Origin: Streptomyces alanosinicus
GTDB taxonomy: Bacteria; Actinomycetota; Actinomycetes; Streptomycetales; Streptomycetaceae
Assembly: GCF_014650595.1 (NCBI RefSeq)
Contig: NZ_BMVG01000003.1
Location: 186,001 to 250,000, forward strand
Direction: 5' to 3'
Length of the DNA stretch: 64,000 nt
This document shows positions 51,761-60,230 of this stretch, piece after piece (position 1 is the first letter of the stretch; the number at the start of each line of letters is the position of its first letter). The notes under the pieces are model-generated. The model saw nothing but the letters and a program-made list of their open reading frames with translations. It had not been told where the DNA came from and searched no databases. The translations under genes were made by a program, and so were the position numbers.

Positions 51761-52378
51761 ATGCCCAAGCGCGTGGATCACGCAGAGCGGCGCACCGAGA
51801 TCGCACAGGCCCTGGTCCGGGCCGCCGGACGGCTCGGCCTGCACGCGGTGGGGATGCGGGACGTGGCGGCCGAGGCGGGGGTGTCGCTCCGGCTGGTGCA
51901 GTACTACTTCGAGTCCAAGGAGAAGCTGCTGCTCTTCGGGCTGCGGCAGCTGGCAGCGCAGTTCGGGGCGCGGGTGGCCGCCCGGGTGCGCGCGGCCGGC
52001 GAGGATCCCGGGCCGCGGGCGGTGATCGAGGCGGTGCTGACGGCGGCCCTGCCGGTCGACGACGAGAGCCGGCTCTTCCACCACCTCTACACCTCGTACG
52101 CCGTCCTGTCCGTGACCGACGAGGCCCTCGCCGCCCAGCCGTTCATCAAGGACCCCGACGCCGCCGAGGCCACCCTGAGCGGGCTGCTGCGGCAGGCGGC
52201 GGACGCCGGGCTGCTGCGGCCCGGCGTGGACGCCCGCGCCGAGGCGGTCGGGCTGCTGGCCATGTCCGCGGGGCTCGGCACCAGCGTCCTGGTCGGCCAG
52301 CGCGACGCGGACTCCGCCACCGCCGTTCTCGGCTACCACCTGGACCGGATCTTCCGGGACCGGCCCACCGGCCCGTGA
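51761..52378 (+). CDS. TetR-family transcriptional regulator
   Basis: 205 residues. The N-terminal HTH is clear: RRTEIAQALVRAAGRLGLHA, DVAAEAGVSLRLVQYYFESK, EKLLLFGL. The helical C-terminal domain, which binds a ligand and dimerises, is of the common actinobacterial type. The ATG has a purine-rich GGAGCGGAG further upstream. It diverges from the alpha/beta hydrolase gene with a perfect dyad between, so it is expected to repress both itself and that gene until an inducer binds. Confidence 0.9.
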   Translation: MPKRVDHAERRTEIAQALVRAAGRLGLHAVGMRDVAAEAGVSLRLVQYYFESKEKLLLFGLRQLAAQFGARVAARVRAAGEDPGPRAVIEAVLTAALPVDDESRLFHHLYTSYAVLSVTDEALAAQPFIKDPDAAEATLSGLLRQAADAGLLRPGVDARAEAVGLLAMSAGLGTSVLVGQRDADSATAVLGYHLDRIFRDRPTGP

Positions 52379-52384
52379 CAGGCT

Positions 52385-52918
52385 CTATCCGGCGAGCGCG
52401 CCCTCCAGGGTCAGCAGTCGCGCCTTCCGCTCGACGCCGCCCGCGTACCCGGTCATCGACCCGTCCGCGCCGATGACCCGGTGGCACGGGCGCACGATCA
52501 GCAGGGGGTTGGCGCCGATCGCGCCGCCGACCGCGCGAACGGCCGCACGCGATGCGCCGATCCGCGCGGCGATCTCTCCGTACGTCACGGTGGCGCCGTA
52601 CGGCACCTCGTCCAGGGCCGCCCACACCCGCTGCCGGAACTCGGTGCCATGCGGGCTCAACGGCAGCTGGAATTCCTTGAGTTCAGCGGCGAAGTAGGCG
52701 GCGAGCTGATCCGCGGCGGCGCGGAACGGCCCGGCGTCGTACCGCCATCCCTCCGCCTCGGCGCTCTGCACGCTCCGCCCGCCCTTCTGCCCGGGCACGG
52801 ACAGCGAGGCGAGCGCTCCGCCCGCGTCTGCGGTGAGCAGCAACTTCCCTACAGGGGAGTCGAGTTGGGTCCAGTACATGGTCGTCATCACTTCCGTGGT
52901 CATCGCTTCCGCAGTCAT
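52385..52918 (-). CDS. ogt: Methylated-DNA-[protein]-cysteine S-methyltransferase
   Basis: 177 residues. It repairs O6-alkylguanine by taking the alkyl group onto Cys145 in IVRPCHRVIG, the suicide-enzyme signature. GTEFRQRVWAALDEVPYG and TYGEIAARIGASRAAVRAVG are the DNA-binding HTH with its Arg finger. The ATG at 52918 overlaps the stop of the upstream Ada-AlkA gene (ATGA), with GGGGAG eight bases upstream. The first ~13 residues are a Met/Thr-rich repeat (MTTEVMTTM), giving several possible later starts. It forms an alkylation-repair operon with the preceding gene. Confidence 0.92.
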   Translation of the reverse strand: MTAEAMTTEVMTTMYWTQLDSPVGKLLLTADAGGALASLSVPGQKGGRSVQSAEAEGWRYDAGPFRAAADQLAAYFAAELKEFQLPLSPHGTEFRQRVWAALDEVPYGATVTYGEIAARIGASRAAVRAVGGAIGANPLLIVRPCHRVIGADGSMTGYAGGVERKARLLTLEGALAG

Positions 52919-54327
52919 CGGTTCCACTCCCCTGCCACCCGCAGATGCTGTACGGCGTACGAGCGCCAGGGCCGCCAGTCGTCGGACACCTCGGCGCCGG
53001 GCGGGGCCACGTCCGGATCGCCGAGGGCGCGCGTCCGCAGGGCGGCGACGGCGTCCGGGTCCATGCCGGGCAGGGCGAGCAGGGCGTGCTGCGCGTCGTC
53101 CCGGTCGGCGCCCGGGTCCAGCCGCACGGTGCCGTCGGCGAGGGCGGCGGCCAGCGCCCCGAGCGGGCCGTCCGGTGCGGCCTCGGCGAGGGCGGCGGGC
53201 TCGGGGAAGAGATGGGTGAGGGTGCCGCAGGGCGCGTCGAGCACCTTGCCGCACCGGCGCACCAGTTCCGCCGCGCCGGCCCGCCCCGCCAGGGCGCGGA
53301 CGGCGGGCTCCAGCGGGTCCACGGCGCCGGGCGAGCGCAGCCCGGGCCGGGCGGCGACCAGCGGCCCGAGCCGCGGGTCGGCACCGAGCCGCTCGTCCAC
53401 GGCGTACGGGTCCGCGTCGAGGTCGAACAGCCGCCGCAGCCGCTGCACCGCCGTGGTGAGGTCCCTGTGGTCGGTGAGGTGCAGCCGCGCGTCGAGCCAG
53501 CCGCCCGGGCGGGTACCGGCAGCGGCCCGCACCGCGTGCGTGCGCTCCCGGACGGCGACGATCCCGGTGCCGTACGGCAGCCGTAGCGTGCGCCGGTAGG
53601 TGCGGCCGCCGGGCGGGCCGGACACCTCCTCGACCCCGCTGACCGCCTCCCGGGCGAGCTGGTCGAAGACGGCGGCGGCCTGGTAGGGGCCGCGGTGGGC
53701 GAGCCGGAGCGGTATCCCGGCGCCCGGGGCGGCCCGACGGGCACCGCGCCCGCGGGCGGCACCCCGGCCGCCGGGAGCCGCGGTCCGCAGCTCTGTGGGC
53801 GTCGAGGCGTACACCTCGCGGACCGTGTCGTTGAACTGCCGGACGCTGGCGAATCCGGACGCGAACGCGATCTCGGTGACCGGCAGGTCGGTGGTCTGCA
53901 GCAGCACCCGCGCGGTGTGCGCCCGCTGGGCGCGGGCGAGTGCCACCGGCCCGGCGCCGAGTTCCGCGGTGAGCTGCCGCTGGACCTGCCGGGCGCTGTA
54001 ACCGAGGCGCGCGGCGAGCCCGGCGACGCCCTCGCGGTCCACGACGCCGTCGGCGATCAGCCGCATGGCCCGCCCGACGGCGTCCGCCCGTACGTTCCAC
54101 TCGGCCGAGCCCGGCACGGCGTCCGGCCGGCACCGCCGGCAGGCCCGGAACCCCGAGCCCTGCGCGGCGGCGGCCGTCGGGAAGAACCGCACGTTGTGCC
54201 GCTTCGGCGTCACCGCCGGACAGCTGGGCCGGCAGTAGATCCCGGTGGTCTCGACGGCGAAGAAGAACACGCCGTCGAACCGCCCGTCACGGCTCCGCAC
54301 CGCCTCGTACCTGGTGTCCTCGTCCAT
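52915..54327 (-). CDS. Ada-AraC-AlkA fusion (adaptive-response regulator/3-methyladenine glycosylase-like)
   Basis: 470 residues. Residues 1-75 form the Ada metal-binding domain with Cys32, Cys36, Cys63 and Cys66 (CRPSC...CRRC), which takes methyl groups from phosphotriesters and turns the protein into an activator. Residues ~80-180 are an AraC HTH (LAARLGYSARQVQRQLTAEL, VTEIAFASGFASVRQFND). The rest is AlkA-like. In the glycosylase part the helix-hairpin-helix that normally reads LPGxGPWTA is LPGMDPDAV. The segment that should carry the catalytic Asp appears missing, going from LGDPDVAP almost directly to DDWRPWRSYA. The base-excision activity may be lost. It is translationally coupled to ogt. 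Confidence 0.85.
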   Translation of the reverse strand: MDEDTRYEAVRSRDGRFDGVFFFAVETTGIYCRPSCPAVTPKRHNVRFFPTAAAAQGSGFRACRRCRPDAVPGSAEWNVRADAVGRAMRLIADGVVDREGVAGLAARLGYSARQVQRQLTAELGAGPVALARAQRAHTARVLLQTTDLPVTEIAFASGFASVRQFNDTVREVYASTPTELRTAAPGGRGAARGRGARRAAPGAGIPLRLAHRGPYQAAAVFDQLAREAVSGVEEVSGPPGGRTYRRTLRLPYGTGIVAVRERTHAVRAAAGTRPGGWLDARLHLTDHRDLTTAVQRLRRLFDLDADPYAVDERLGADPRLGPLVAARPGLRSPGAVDPLEPAVRALAGRAGAAELVRRCGKVLDAPCGTLTHLFPEPAALAEAAPDGPLGALAAALADGTVRLDPGADRDDAQHALLALPGMDPDAVAALRTRALGDPDVAPPGAEVSDDWRPWRSYAVQHLRVAGEWNR

Positions 54328-54427
54328 CACATGTACCAGTGTGGGGCCCTGCCGAGGCGCCCTGCTGGCGGAAATCGGACGTGCAGCTGACCGGTGCCTC
54401 CCGCGCGGCTGACCTGCGCCTTTCCGG

Positions 54428-55543
54428 CTAGAAGCGCCCTCGCTTGAACTCCATCGCCGCCCTCCCTTCCGCGCCCTTGCGCTTCCAGTCCCGGCGAAGC
54501 TCCGCACGGATCCGGGCGTCGGTCTTGGCGACGATCCGCTGGTTCTCGCGCACCAGCTTCCGGTAGCTGTCCAGCCGCCGCACCGCGAGTTCCCCGTTCT
54601 CCACGGCGGAGCGCACCGCGCAGTCCGGCTCGGACTCATGGGCACAGTCGTGGAAGCGGCACCGCTTCGCCAGTTCCGCGATCTCGGCGAAGACCTGGCC
54701 GACCCCGGCCTCGGCGTCGTACAGGCCGACACCGCGCAGCCCGGGTGTGTCGATGAGGACCCCACCCGAGGGCAGGGCGAGCAGATTGCGGGTGGTCGTG
54801 GTGTGCCGGCCCTTGCCGTCGACGTCCCGCGCGGCCTGTACGTCCATGACGTCCGCGCCCACGAGGGCGTTGGCCAGCGTGGACTTGCCCGCGCCGGACT
54901 GGCCGAGCAGCACGGACGTGCCGGAGCCGACGAGCGCGACGAGGACGTCGAGTCCCTCGCCGTGCAGGGCGCTGACGGTGAGCACGGGCACGCCGGGCGC
55001 GCTCGTCTCGACGTCCTGCACCAGATGGGCGAGGGTGACCGGATCCGGCACGAGGTCGGCCTTGGTGAGGACGACGACGGGCTGGGCTCCGGACTCCCAG
55101 GCCAGGGCGAGGAAGCGCTCGATGCGGCCGAGGTCGAGATCGACGGCGAGCGAGAGGGCGACGACGGCGTGGTCGACGTTGGCCGCGAGGATCTGCCCGT
55201 CGGACCGCTTGGAGGAGGTGGAGCGCACGAACGCGGTGCGACGCGGCAGATACGCGCGGACGTAACGCGGATCACCGTCGGCGTCGACGGCGACCCAGTC
55301 CCCCGTGCACACGACCTTCATCGGGTCACGGGGAACGACGAACTCGGTGTCGGCGCGGACGATGCCGACGGGAGTGACGACGTCGCACTGGCCACGGTCG
55401 ACCCGTACGACGCGCCCGGGCAGGAGGCCCTGCTCGGCATGAGGAGCGAACTCGGCTTCCCAGCCCTCGTCCCAGCCGTACGGGGCCAGAGGGTGCGACG
55501 AAGCGGAAGAAGCCGAAGAAGCCGAAGGAGAAGAGAGATTCAA
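54428..55543 (-). CDS. rsgA: Ribosome small-subunit-dependent GTPase RsgA
   Basis: 371 residues. A circularly permuted GTPase: G4 TKAD (160-163), G5 SALHG (191-195), G1 GQSGAGKST (214-222), G2 region TTTTRNL, and G3 DTPG (265-268). It is preceded by an OB fold and followed by the zinc knuckle Cys295/Cys300/His302/Cys308. It helps late maturation of the 30S subunit. The TTG at 55543 has AAGGG six bases upstream. The first 20 residues are a Ser/Ala repeat encoded by short direct repeats. A 23-codon ORF ends 57 bp upstream, possibly a leader peptide. Confidence 0.92.
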   Translation of the reverse strand: MNLSSPSASSASSASSHPLAPYGWDEGWEAEFAPHAEQGLLPGRVVRVDRGQCDVVTPVGIVRADTEFVVPRDPMKVVCTGDWVAVDADGDPRYVRAYLPRRTAFVRSTSSKRSDGQILAANVDHAVVALSLAVDLDLGRIERFLALAWESGAQPVVVLTKADLVPDPVTLAHLVQDVETSAPGVPVLTVSALHGEGLDVLVALVGSGTSVLLGQSGAGKSTLANALVGADVMDVQAARDVDGKGRHTTTTRNLLALPSGGVLIDTPGLRGVGLYDAEAGVGQVFAEIAELAKRCRFHDCAHESEPDCAVRSAVENGELAVRRLDSYRKLVRENQRIVAKTDARIRAELRRDWKRKGAEGRAAMEFKRGRF

Positions 55544-55600
55544 GGGGAACCCTTCACAGGGGCGGCCCCGGCTCTGCGCACGTGTGCGCTGTGAGAAAGG

Positions 55601-55672
55601 TCAGCCGGCGGCCACGGAGGTGGAGTGGATGATCTTCTGGTTGCGGGCAGTGCCCGTCACAGAGACAGCCAT
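55601..55672 (-). CDS. Small ORF MAVSVTG-type, copy 1 (23 residues)
   Basis: An ATG at 55672 preceded by GGGAGG at ~7 bases opens MAVSVTGTARNQKIIHSTS followed by VAAG and stop. The first dozen codons and the ribosome binding region are nearly identical to the ORF at 60048-60215. It lies immediately upstream of rsgA in the same direction and may be a leader peptide or an independent small protein. No known family is recognised. Confidence 0.45.
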   Translation of the reverse strand: MAVSVTGTARNQKIIHSTSVAAG

Positions 55673-55687
55673 CGGTCACACCTCCCG
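55628..55687. repeat. ~60-bp direct repeat, copy 1
   Basis: Nearly identical to 60171-60230 in the same orientation, with a 35-nt identical core (from GCCCGTCACAGAGACAGC through CACACCTCCC). It encodes the start of the MAVSVTG ORF on the minus strand. The pair brackets the SWIM and HEAT-repeat genes. Confidence 0.8.
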
Positions 55688-55786
55688 TTCCTCACTCAGC
55701 CGACAACAGCGGCGGACAGCCACTGCGTGAAGTGGACCTCACCCTAGAGGCGCGCGTATTCGAGCGCCACCGATTTTCCGGCGGTG

Positions 55787-57577
55787 TCACAGGTCGTGCT
55801 GGACGAGCAGCCTCATCAGGTTCCGCTTGCGCTTCTGGCTGGCACGCAGAGCGGCGAGGTACACGGTGAACTCGTCTTCGGTGCCCAGGCGCCGATGGCA
55901 GTCGCGCATGCTCAGCAGCAGGCCGGTCAGTCGCGCGTAGATGGCGTTCCCCGTCTGTGTCATGAGGGGTTCGGCCAGCCTGAGGTAGACCCCGAGCGCG
56001 TCGGCAGGGCGGTCGGCGCGGGCCTGGTCGGCGAGGGCGAGCCACTGTCGGTCATGTGCATGCGTTGCGGCCGCGGCCCGCCAGGCGGCCTCGACGTCGC
56101 CGTCATCGAGCAGGGCATCGACCAGGACCGGGCCGCCGTACCAGGACTGCTGCTGCCCGGCGTCGGCGCGCAGCAGCACGAGCGCCTGCTCCCGCTCGGC
56201 CTGCCAGCAGCCGGCCGCCTGTGCCGTCGTACGCAACTGCTGGTACGCGACCAGGGAGCGGCGGGCGGTGAACTGGACGCGACGCAGGGCGACGCCGTCA
56301 TGGAGCCGGTTGGCGCGGGTGTAGCGGTCGCAGAGGTAATCGATCAGAGCGTGGTCGGGGGTGACATCGTCGTGTGCTTCCTCAACGCCGCGTTCCGCCC
56401 ACCGCAGGGCCTCGTCCGGACGACCGGCTGCGTCCAGTTCGCGGGCGACGCTCAGGTGAGTGCTGCCGTCCGGGGCGAGATCGGCCGCGTGCACGGCGAC
56501 CCAGCCGTCCACGTCTCCTTCCGCCCTGGCCAGCCGTTCCATCAGGTACTTCTCCGCCCAGCCGGTGCGGTTGCCGCGCCAGGCCGTAACCGCCAACTCC
56601 CTTACCCGGCACATTCCTTGAGCGCCGAGGACATCCGCGTAGTCGAGGGGATCGATGCCGGTGAGGTCGTCCACGTCACTGAGCAGGTGACCGACCAGCC
56701 ATCGCGCGGTCTCGTCCGGGTCGGGGCGTGCTGCGCGGCACGCGTTGAGGTGGGCTTCGGCAAGCGCAGCCCCGATTCGGCCCAGGTGACCGTCGGAGTC
56801 GTCGATCGCGTCCTGCCCCTCGCTCAGCAGCCGCATCGCCTCCCGGCACAGGGATGTCGCGTCCGCGGGCCGCCCGGCGGCGGTCAGCGCGGCGATCGCG
56901 GACACCGCCTGAGAAGCCTGCTCGCCGTAGGCGTGGGCATCGGCGTACTCCACGTAGCCGTACCGTGCGAAGGGTGCGGTGTCGAGGAGTTCCCGAATGC
57001 GGGCGCGGACCTCGGCCAGGTCCCCATGGGCACTCGCCGCCCGTAGCTCCAGTCGGCGCGCCAACTGCCGGTCGTCGGCAATCTGTTCCCGTACCAGGGC
57101 GAGCAGCTCGTCCTTGGAGCGCGCAGCCAGCCACGCATCCAGCTCCTGGGCACGAGTCCTGGCCCGGCCGCGCTGCCTGGGCACCGCCTCGGGCTCGGCG
57201 AGCACGGTCAGGCCGAGGGCGACCAGATGCTTGCAGAAATTGCCCTCCACGCCGTACGGGCAGTCGCACTCCCCAGCGAGGCCGTCGGGCCCGTCCAGGG
57301 TCAGCTCCGCCTGATAGGCCTCCGTCCCGTGCACGGTGGCCGTGATCCAGCCGTCGCCGACCTCCACGGCGGTCACCTCGGCCAGATACCCTCGGCCCCG
57401 CTCGAAGGAGCGTGGCCCGGCCAGCGCCCGCAGGTCGTCCTCGTCGAAGTCCAAGTCCTGTGCCACATAGACATTCAACCGGAGGAGCGGAGCGGCGGCG
57501 CCCACAGTTTGGCATCGCCGTGTCGGTGGGCGCCCCCCCGAGTCGATCGCTGCGCGGACCAGGATCTCGTTGATCAC
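55787..57577 (-). CDS. SWIM zinc-finger protein
   Basis: 596 residues if the GTG at 57577 is used; a GTG at 57466 (residue 38) would start nearer the conserved FDEDDLRALAGPRSFERG segment. Neither has a clear ribosome binding site. The SWIM motif is CDCPYGVEGNFCKH (Cys104, Cys106, Cys115, His117), which binds DNA or protein. The remaining ~450 residues are Ala/Leu/Arg-rich TPR-like helices (ARRLELRAASAHGDLAEVRA and many similar). Function unknown. It lies between the direct repeats, 110 bp downstream of the HEAT gene in the same direction. Confidence 0.78.
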   Translation of the reverse strand: MINEILVRAAIDSGGRPPTRRCQTVGAAAPLLRLNVYVAQDLDFDEDDLRALAGPRSFERGRGYLAEVTAVEVGDGWITATVHGTEAYQAELTLDGPDGLAGECDCPYGVEGNFCKHLVALGLTVLAEPEAVPRQRGRARTRAQELDAWLAARSKDELLALVREQIADDRQLARRLELRAASAHGDLAEVRARIRELLDTAPFARYGYVEYADAHAYGEQASQAVSAIAALTAAGRPADATSLCREAMRLLSEGQDAIDDSDGHLGRIGAALAEAHLNACRAARPDPDETARWLVGHLLSDVDDLTGIDPLDYADVLGAQGMCRVRELAVTAWRGNRTGWAEKYLMERLARAEGDVDGWVAVHAADLAPDGSTHLSVARELDAAGRPDEALRWAERGVEEAHDDVTPDHALIDYLCDRYTRANRLHDGVALRRVQFTARRSLVAYQQLRTTAQAAGCWQAEREQALVLLRADAGQQQSWYGGPVLVDALLDDGDVEAAWRAAAATHAHDRQWLALADQARADRPADALGVYLRLAEPLMTQTGNAIYARLTGLLLSMRDCHRRLGTEDEFTVYLAALRASQKRKRNLMRLLVQHDL

Positions 57578-57687
57578 AGATCAAAGGTAGTCGGCGGGGG
57601 CGTATCCGGCTTTTTCGCACCACGTCTTGGGGCAAGCCGCCGTAGAGCTACCTGAACACACCGCACGAGACGTCAGCCTGAAGGGGC

Positions 57688-60036
57688 TCAGCGCGCCGGC
57701 AGAGTGGCCAGCATGGTAGAGGCGAGTTCCCGCACCTCCTCGTCCAGCGCCATGCCCCGCCAACCGCCGCTGTCGCTGATCCGCTCATCCCTGTCCAGGC
57801 ATGCGTGCAGCAGCGGTGCGAGCGCACGGGCCTCGGATCTCATATCGGTGACCCTTCGCAACGCCGCCAGTTCGATCGGGCCGTAGGCCGCGCCCGGCCG
57901 CGAGTCCAGGACGCGTTGGAACACCTGGAGTGCCAGGCCGCTGTCGCCGGTCACCCGCCAGTGCGCCCAGGCGACGAGGACGGCCTCGTGACTCCTCCAC
58001 CACCGCTCGTTCGCACGCAGCCACTGTTCGGGCCAGCGCATCCGGCTCGCCCCGGCCCCTGGTCCAAGTACGGAGAGACAGCGGGCCACGGTGCTCGCGA
58101 GCGTCGCCGCGTCACGCGCCGCCAAAGCCGCTGTCGCGGACTCCGGAAGGCTGTCCTCGCGCCCCGCTTCAGCGCCCTGGCGCAGAGGAGCCGTCATGGT
58201 GAGCACCTCGTCCACCGTGCACAGCAGTGCCGCCTCGTCGCCGACGACAGCAAAGCGGGTCCAGGCGGCGGTGAGCGCGGTGACCCAGAGGTCCGCCGGT
58301 CCGGGTACGCGCTGTCGGCCGGGCGATGGGTGGGCCGGGGTCTCTTCGCCGGTGGGAGAGGTGTCGTGTGCGCGGCGCGCGGACATCTGCGTCGACGACG
58401 CCTCCAGAGCCAAGCGCTCCACTCGCTCCAGGTGCGGGACGCAGTGTGCGGCAGCGGGCCCCACGGCCTCGATCACGGTGCAGGCCAACCGGGGGTGCGC
58501 GGAGTCCAGCAGGGCTTCCAGTTCGGGCACCGCCTCGGCTGCCGCGGGCCCGCATGCCACAAGGGCCTCGCAGAGCAGGTGGATTCGCGGCAGGCTGTCC
58601 GTCCGCAGACCGTTTGCGGCGCCGTCCTCGGTGCGGGCCTGCGCCAGGCATCGAGCGAGCGCAGACCGCAACGCGGGGGCCAGCAGCGCTCCGTGCCGTG
58701 CGGCGCACGCGACCAGGGCCTCACGCAACGGAGGTTGCGCGAACCAGTAGGAGCGCCCGTTGTAGTGGGCGGACGGCCCGAACCCCTCGTTCTCCTCGTG
58801 GTCCAGGCCGTGCACCAGCGTGGGGACGGCACGTACGTCCCCGTGCCGGGCCAGCGCCCAGGCGGCCCGGATCGCAGTCGGACGGTGCGGATCGCCGAGC
58901 GCTTCGGCGAGGCGGTCGTCGAACACGGCGCCGGCGGTGCCCGCTGCCGCGAGCAGATCGGCGGATCTCATGCGGTTCTCCGGCTCGGAATCCGTCAGCG
59001 TGGCTCCGATCAAGGGGATCAGCGCCGAGGCGGCCGATCGCCATCGTCTCATCGCGTCACCGGCCGCCTGCAGTGCGCCGGTACGAACCTGCGCCCGCTC
59101 ATCTCTGATAAGAACACGGATGACGTTCAGCCATGCGGCCGCATCGTCACCGCACACGGCGCACAACGCCCCGGCCAGGCGCGAACCGTTCTCGCCCCAC
59201 GCCGAGTAGGCCTTGTGAGGAGTGGCCGGCGCGAGGGCTGCGTCGAGCAGATCCCGCCAGCTCACGGCGGCTGGGTCAAGACGTTTGTCCGCCGCCAGAC
59301 AGGCGAGCCTGAGTGCGTCCGTGTTCCGGTCCGGTGCCGCCGTGAGGCGGCGCACCGCCGCCGCGAGCGCGGCGGCCGAGGAAGTGTTCGACTCACGCGC
59401 CTTGGCCGCCGCCCGCGCGCCGTCCAGTCTCAGCGACACGCGCAGAGCGAGGTCCGGCTCCACCGCATCGCGGCCGACCAGTGCCTCCATGGCATCATCC
59501 GTGCGCGGCGACCACAGAGCGTACTTCCACAGCAGGGCCGCCGCCGCGGTCCGCACTGAGTGGTCGGCATCGTCCAGCAGCGCGACCAGAATGTCGTGCC
59601 CGGCAACCAGCGCCGCACGACAGGACACCGCATGCCCGGCCGAGCGCCATGGCTCACGCATCTCGTTCTGCAGGGCCGCGAAACGGCCGACCAGCTCCAC
59701 GATCGCGGCCCGCATGGGCAGACCGGGCGTGGCTGCGAGTTCGACAAGGAAAGGCACGGCCGCCGCACCCGCCGCATACACGGCGCCGCCCTGGTGGTAG
59801 ATCGAGGCGTCCAGGTGATCCAGCCGCTCTTCTCGTTCGGGATCCTCTCCGGCTCGCGCCAGCAAGCGGAGCGTGGCCGGGACATCGTCAGCGGCCCCGT
59901 ACGCGTGCCCCAGCTCCGCCCACGGAATGTCATCAAGGCCGTTGAGCGGCGCGAGAACCTCGTCCGTTGCCGGTGAGGACACGGACGCGGCACATTGATC
60001 CGCGCCGCCGGAATGTGCGAAGCGACTGGCTGTCAC
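57688..60036 (-). CDS. HEAT-repeat (PBS-lyase-like) protein
   Basis: 782 residues from the GTG at 60036, with GAGGGA upstream. Repeated Ala/Leu helical pairs such as AAAVPFLVELAATPGLPMRA, DADHSVRTAAAALLWKY, AIRAAWALARHGDVRAVPTL and AVPELEALLDSAHPRLACTV mark HEAT-like repeats along most of the chain. There is no enzyme motif or signal peptide. Such proteins act as curved scaffolds binding partners. It begins 11 bp after the stop of the small MAVSVTG ORF copy 2, suggesting coupled translation, and is followed by the SWIM gene. Confidence 0.75.
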   Translation of the reverse strand: MTASRFAHSGGADQCAASVSSPATDEVLAPLNGLDDIPWAELGHAYGAADDVPATLRLLARAGEDPEREERLDHLDASIYHQGGAVYAAGAAAVPFLVELAATPGLPMRAAIVELVGRFAALQNEMREPWRSAGHAVSCRAALVAGHDILVALLDDADHSVRTAAAALLWKYALWSPRTDDAMEALVGRDAVEPDLALRVSLRLDGARAAAKARESNTSSAAALAAAVRRLTAAPDRNTDALRLACLAADKRLDPAAVSWRDLLDAALAPATPHKAYSAWGENGSRLAGALCAVCGDDAAAWLNVIRVLIRDERAQVRTGALQAAGDAMRRWRSAASALIPLIGATLTDSEPENRMRSADLLAAAGTAGAVFDDRLAEALGDPHRPTAIRAAWALARHGDVRAVPTLVHGLDHEENEGFGPSAHYNGRSYWFAQPPLREALVACAARHGALLAPALRSALARCLAQARTEDGAANGLRTDSLPRIHLLCEALVACGPAAAEAVPELEALLDSAHPRLACTVIEAVGPAAAHCVPHLERVERLALEASSTQMSARRAHDTSPTGEETPAHPSPGRQRVPGPADLWVTALTAAWTRFAVVGDEAALLCTVDEVLTMTAPLRQGAEAGREDSLPESATAALAARDAATLASTVARCLSVLGPGAGASRMRWPEQWLRANERWWRSHEAVLVAWAHWRVTGDSGLALQVFQRVLDSRPGAAYGPIELAALRRVTDMRSEARALAPLLHACLDRDERISDSGGWRGMALDEEVRELASTMLATLPAR

Positions 60037-60047
60037 GGGAGCTTCCC

Positions 60048-60215
60048 TCAGGAGCCGAGGTCGTCCGCCCCGGGAGCTTCACAGGTATCCGATCCATCCG
60101 GGATCCGCAACAGGTTTCGTGCCGTGGCAACGCCCCTTCCCCGGACGTCACGCGGATCACCGCCGGCGTCGATGAACTCCTGGTTGCGGGCAACGCCCGT
60201 CACAGAGACAGCCAT
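60048..60215 (-). CDS. Small ORF MAVSVTG-type, copy 2 (55 residues)
   Basis: An ATG at 60215 with GGGAGG upstream opens MAVSVTGVARNQEFIDAGGD and continues through RDVRGRGVATARNLLRIPDG to stop at 60048. Its first 12 residues differ from copy 1 (55601-55672) only at position 8. The rest diverges. It starts four bases after the stop of the GlxA-type regulator and ends 11 bp before the HEAT gene. Unknown family; it could be a leader peptide, a duplicated small gene, or a frame created by the direct repeat. Confidence 0.45.
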   Translation of the reverse strand: MAVSVTGVARNQEFIDAGGDPRDVRGRGVATARNLLRIPDGSDTCEAPGADDLGS

Positions 60216-60230
60216 CGGTCACACCTCCCA
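60171..60230. repeat. ~60-bp direct repeat, copy 2
   Basis: Partner of 55628-55687, same orientation, few mismatches. It overlaps the last bases of the GlxA-type regulator gene, including its stop codon, and the start of the second MAVSVTG ORF. Confidence 0.8.
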
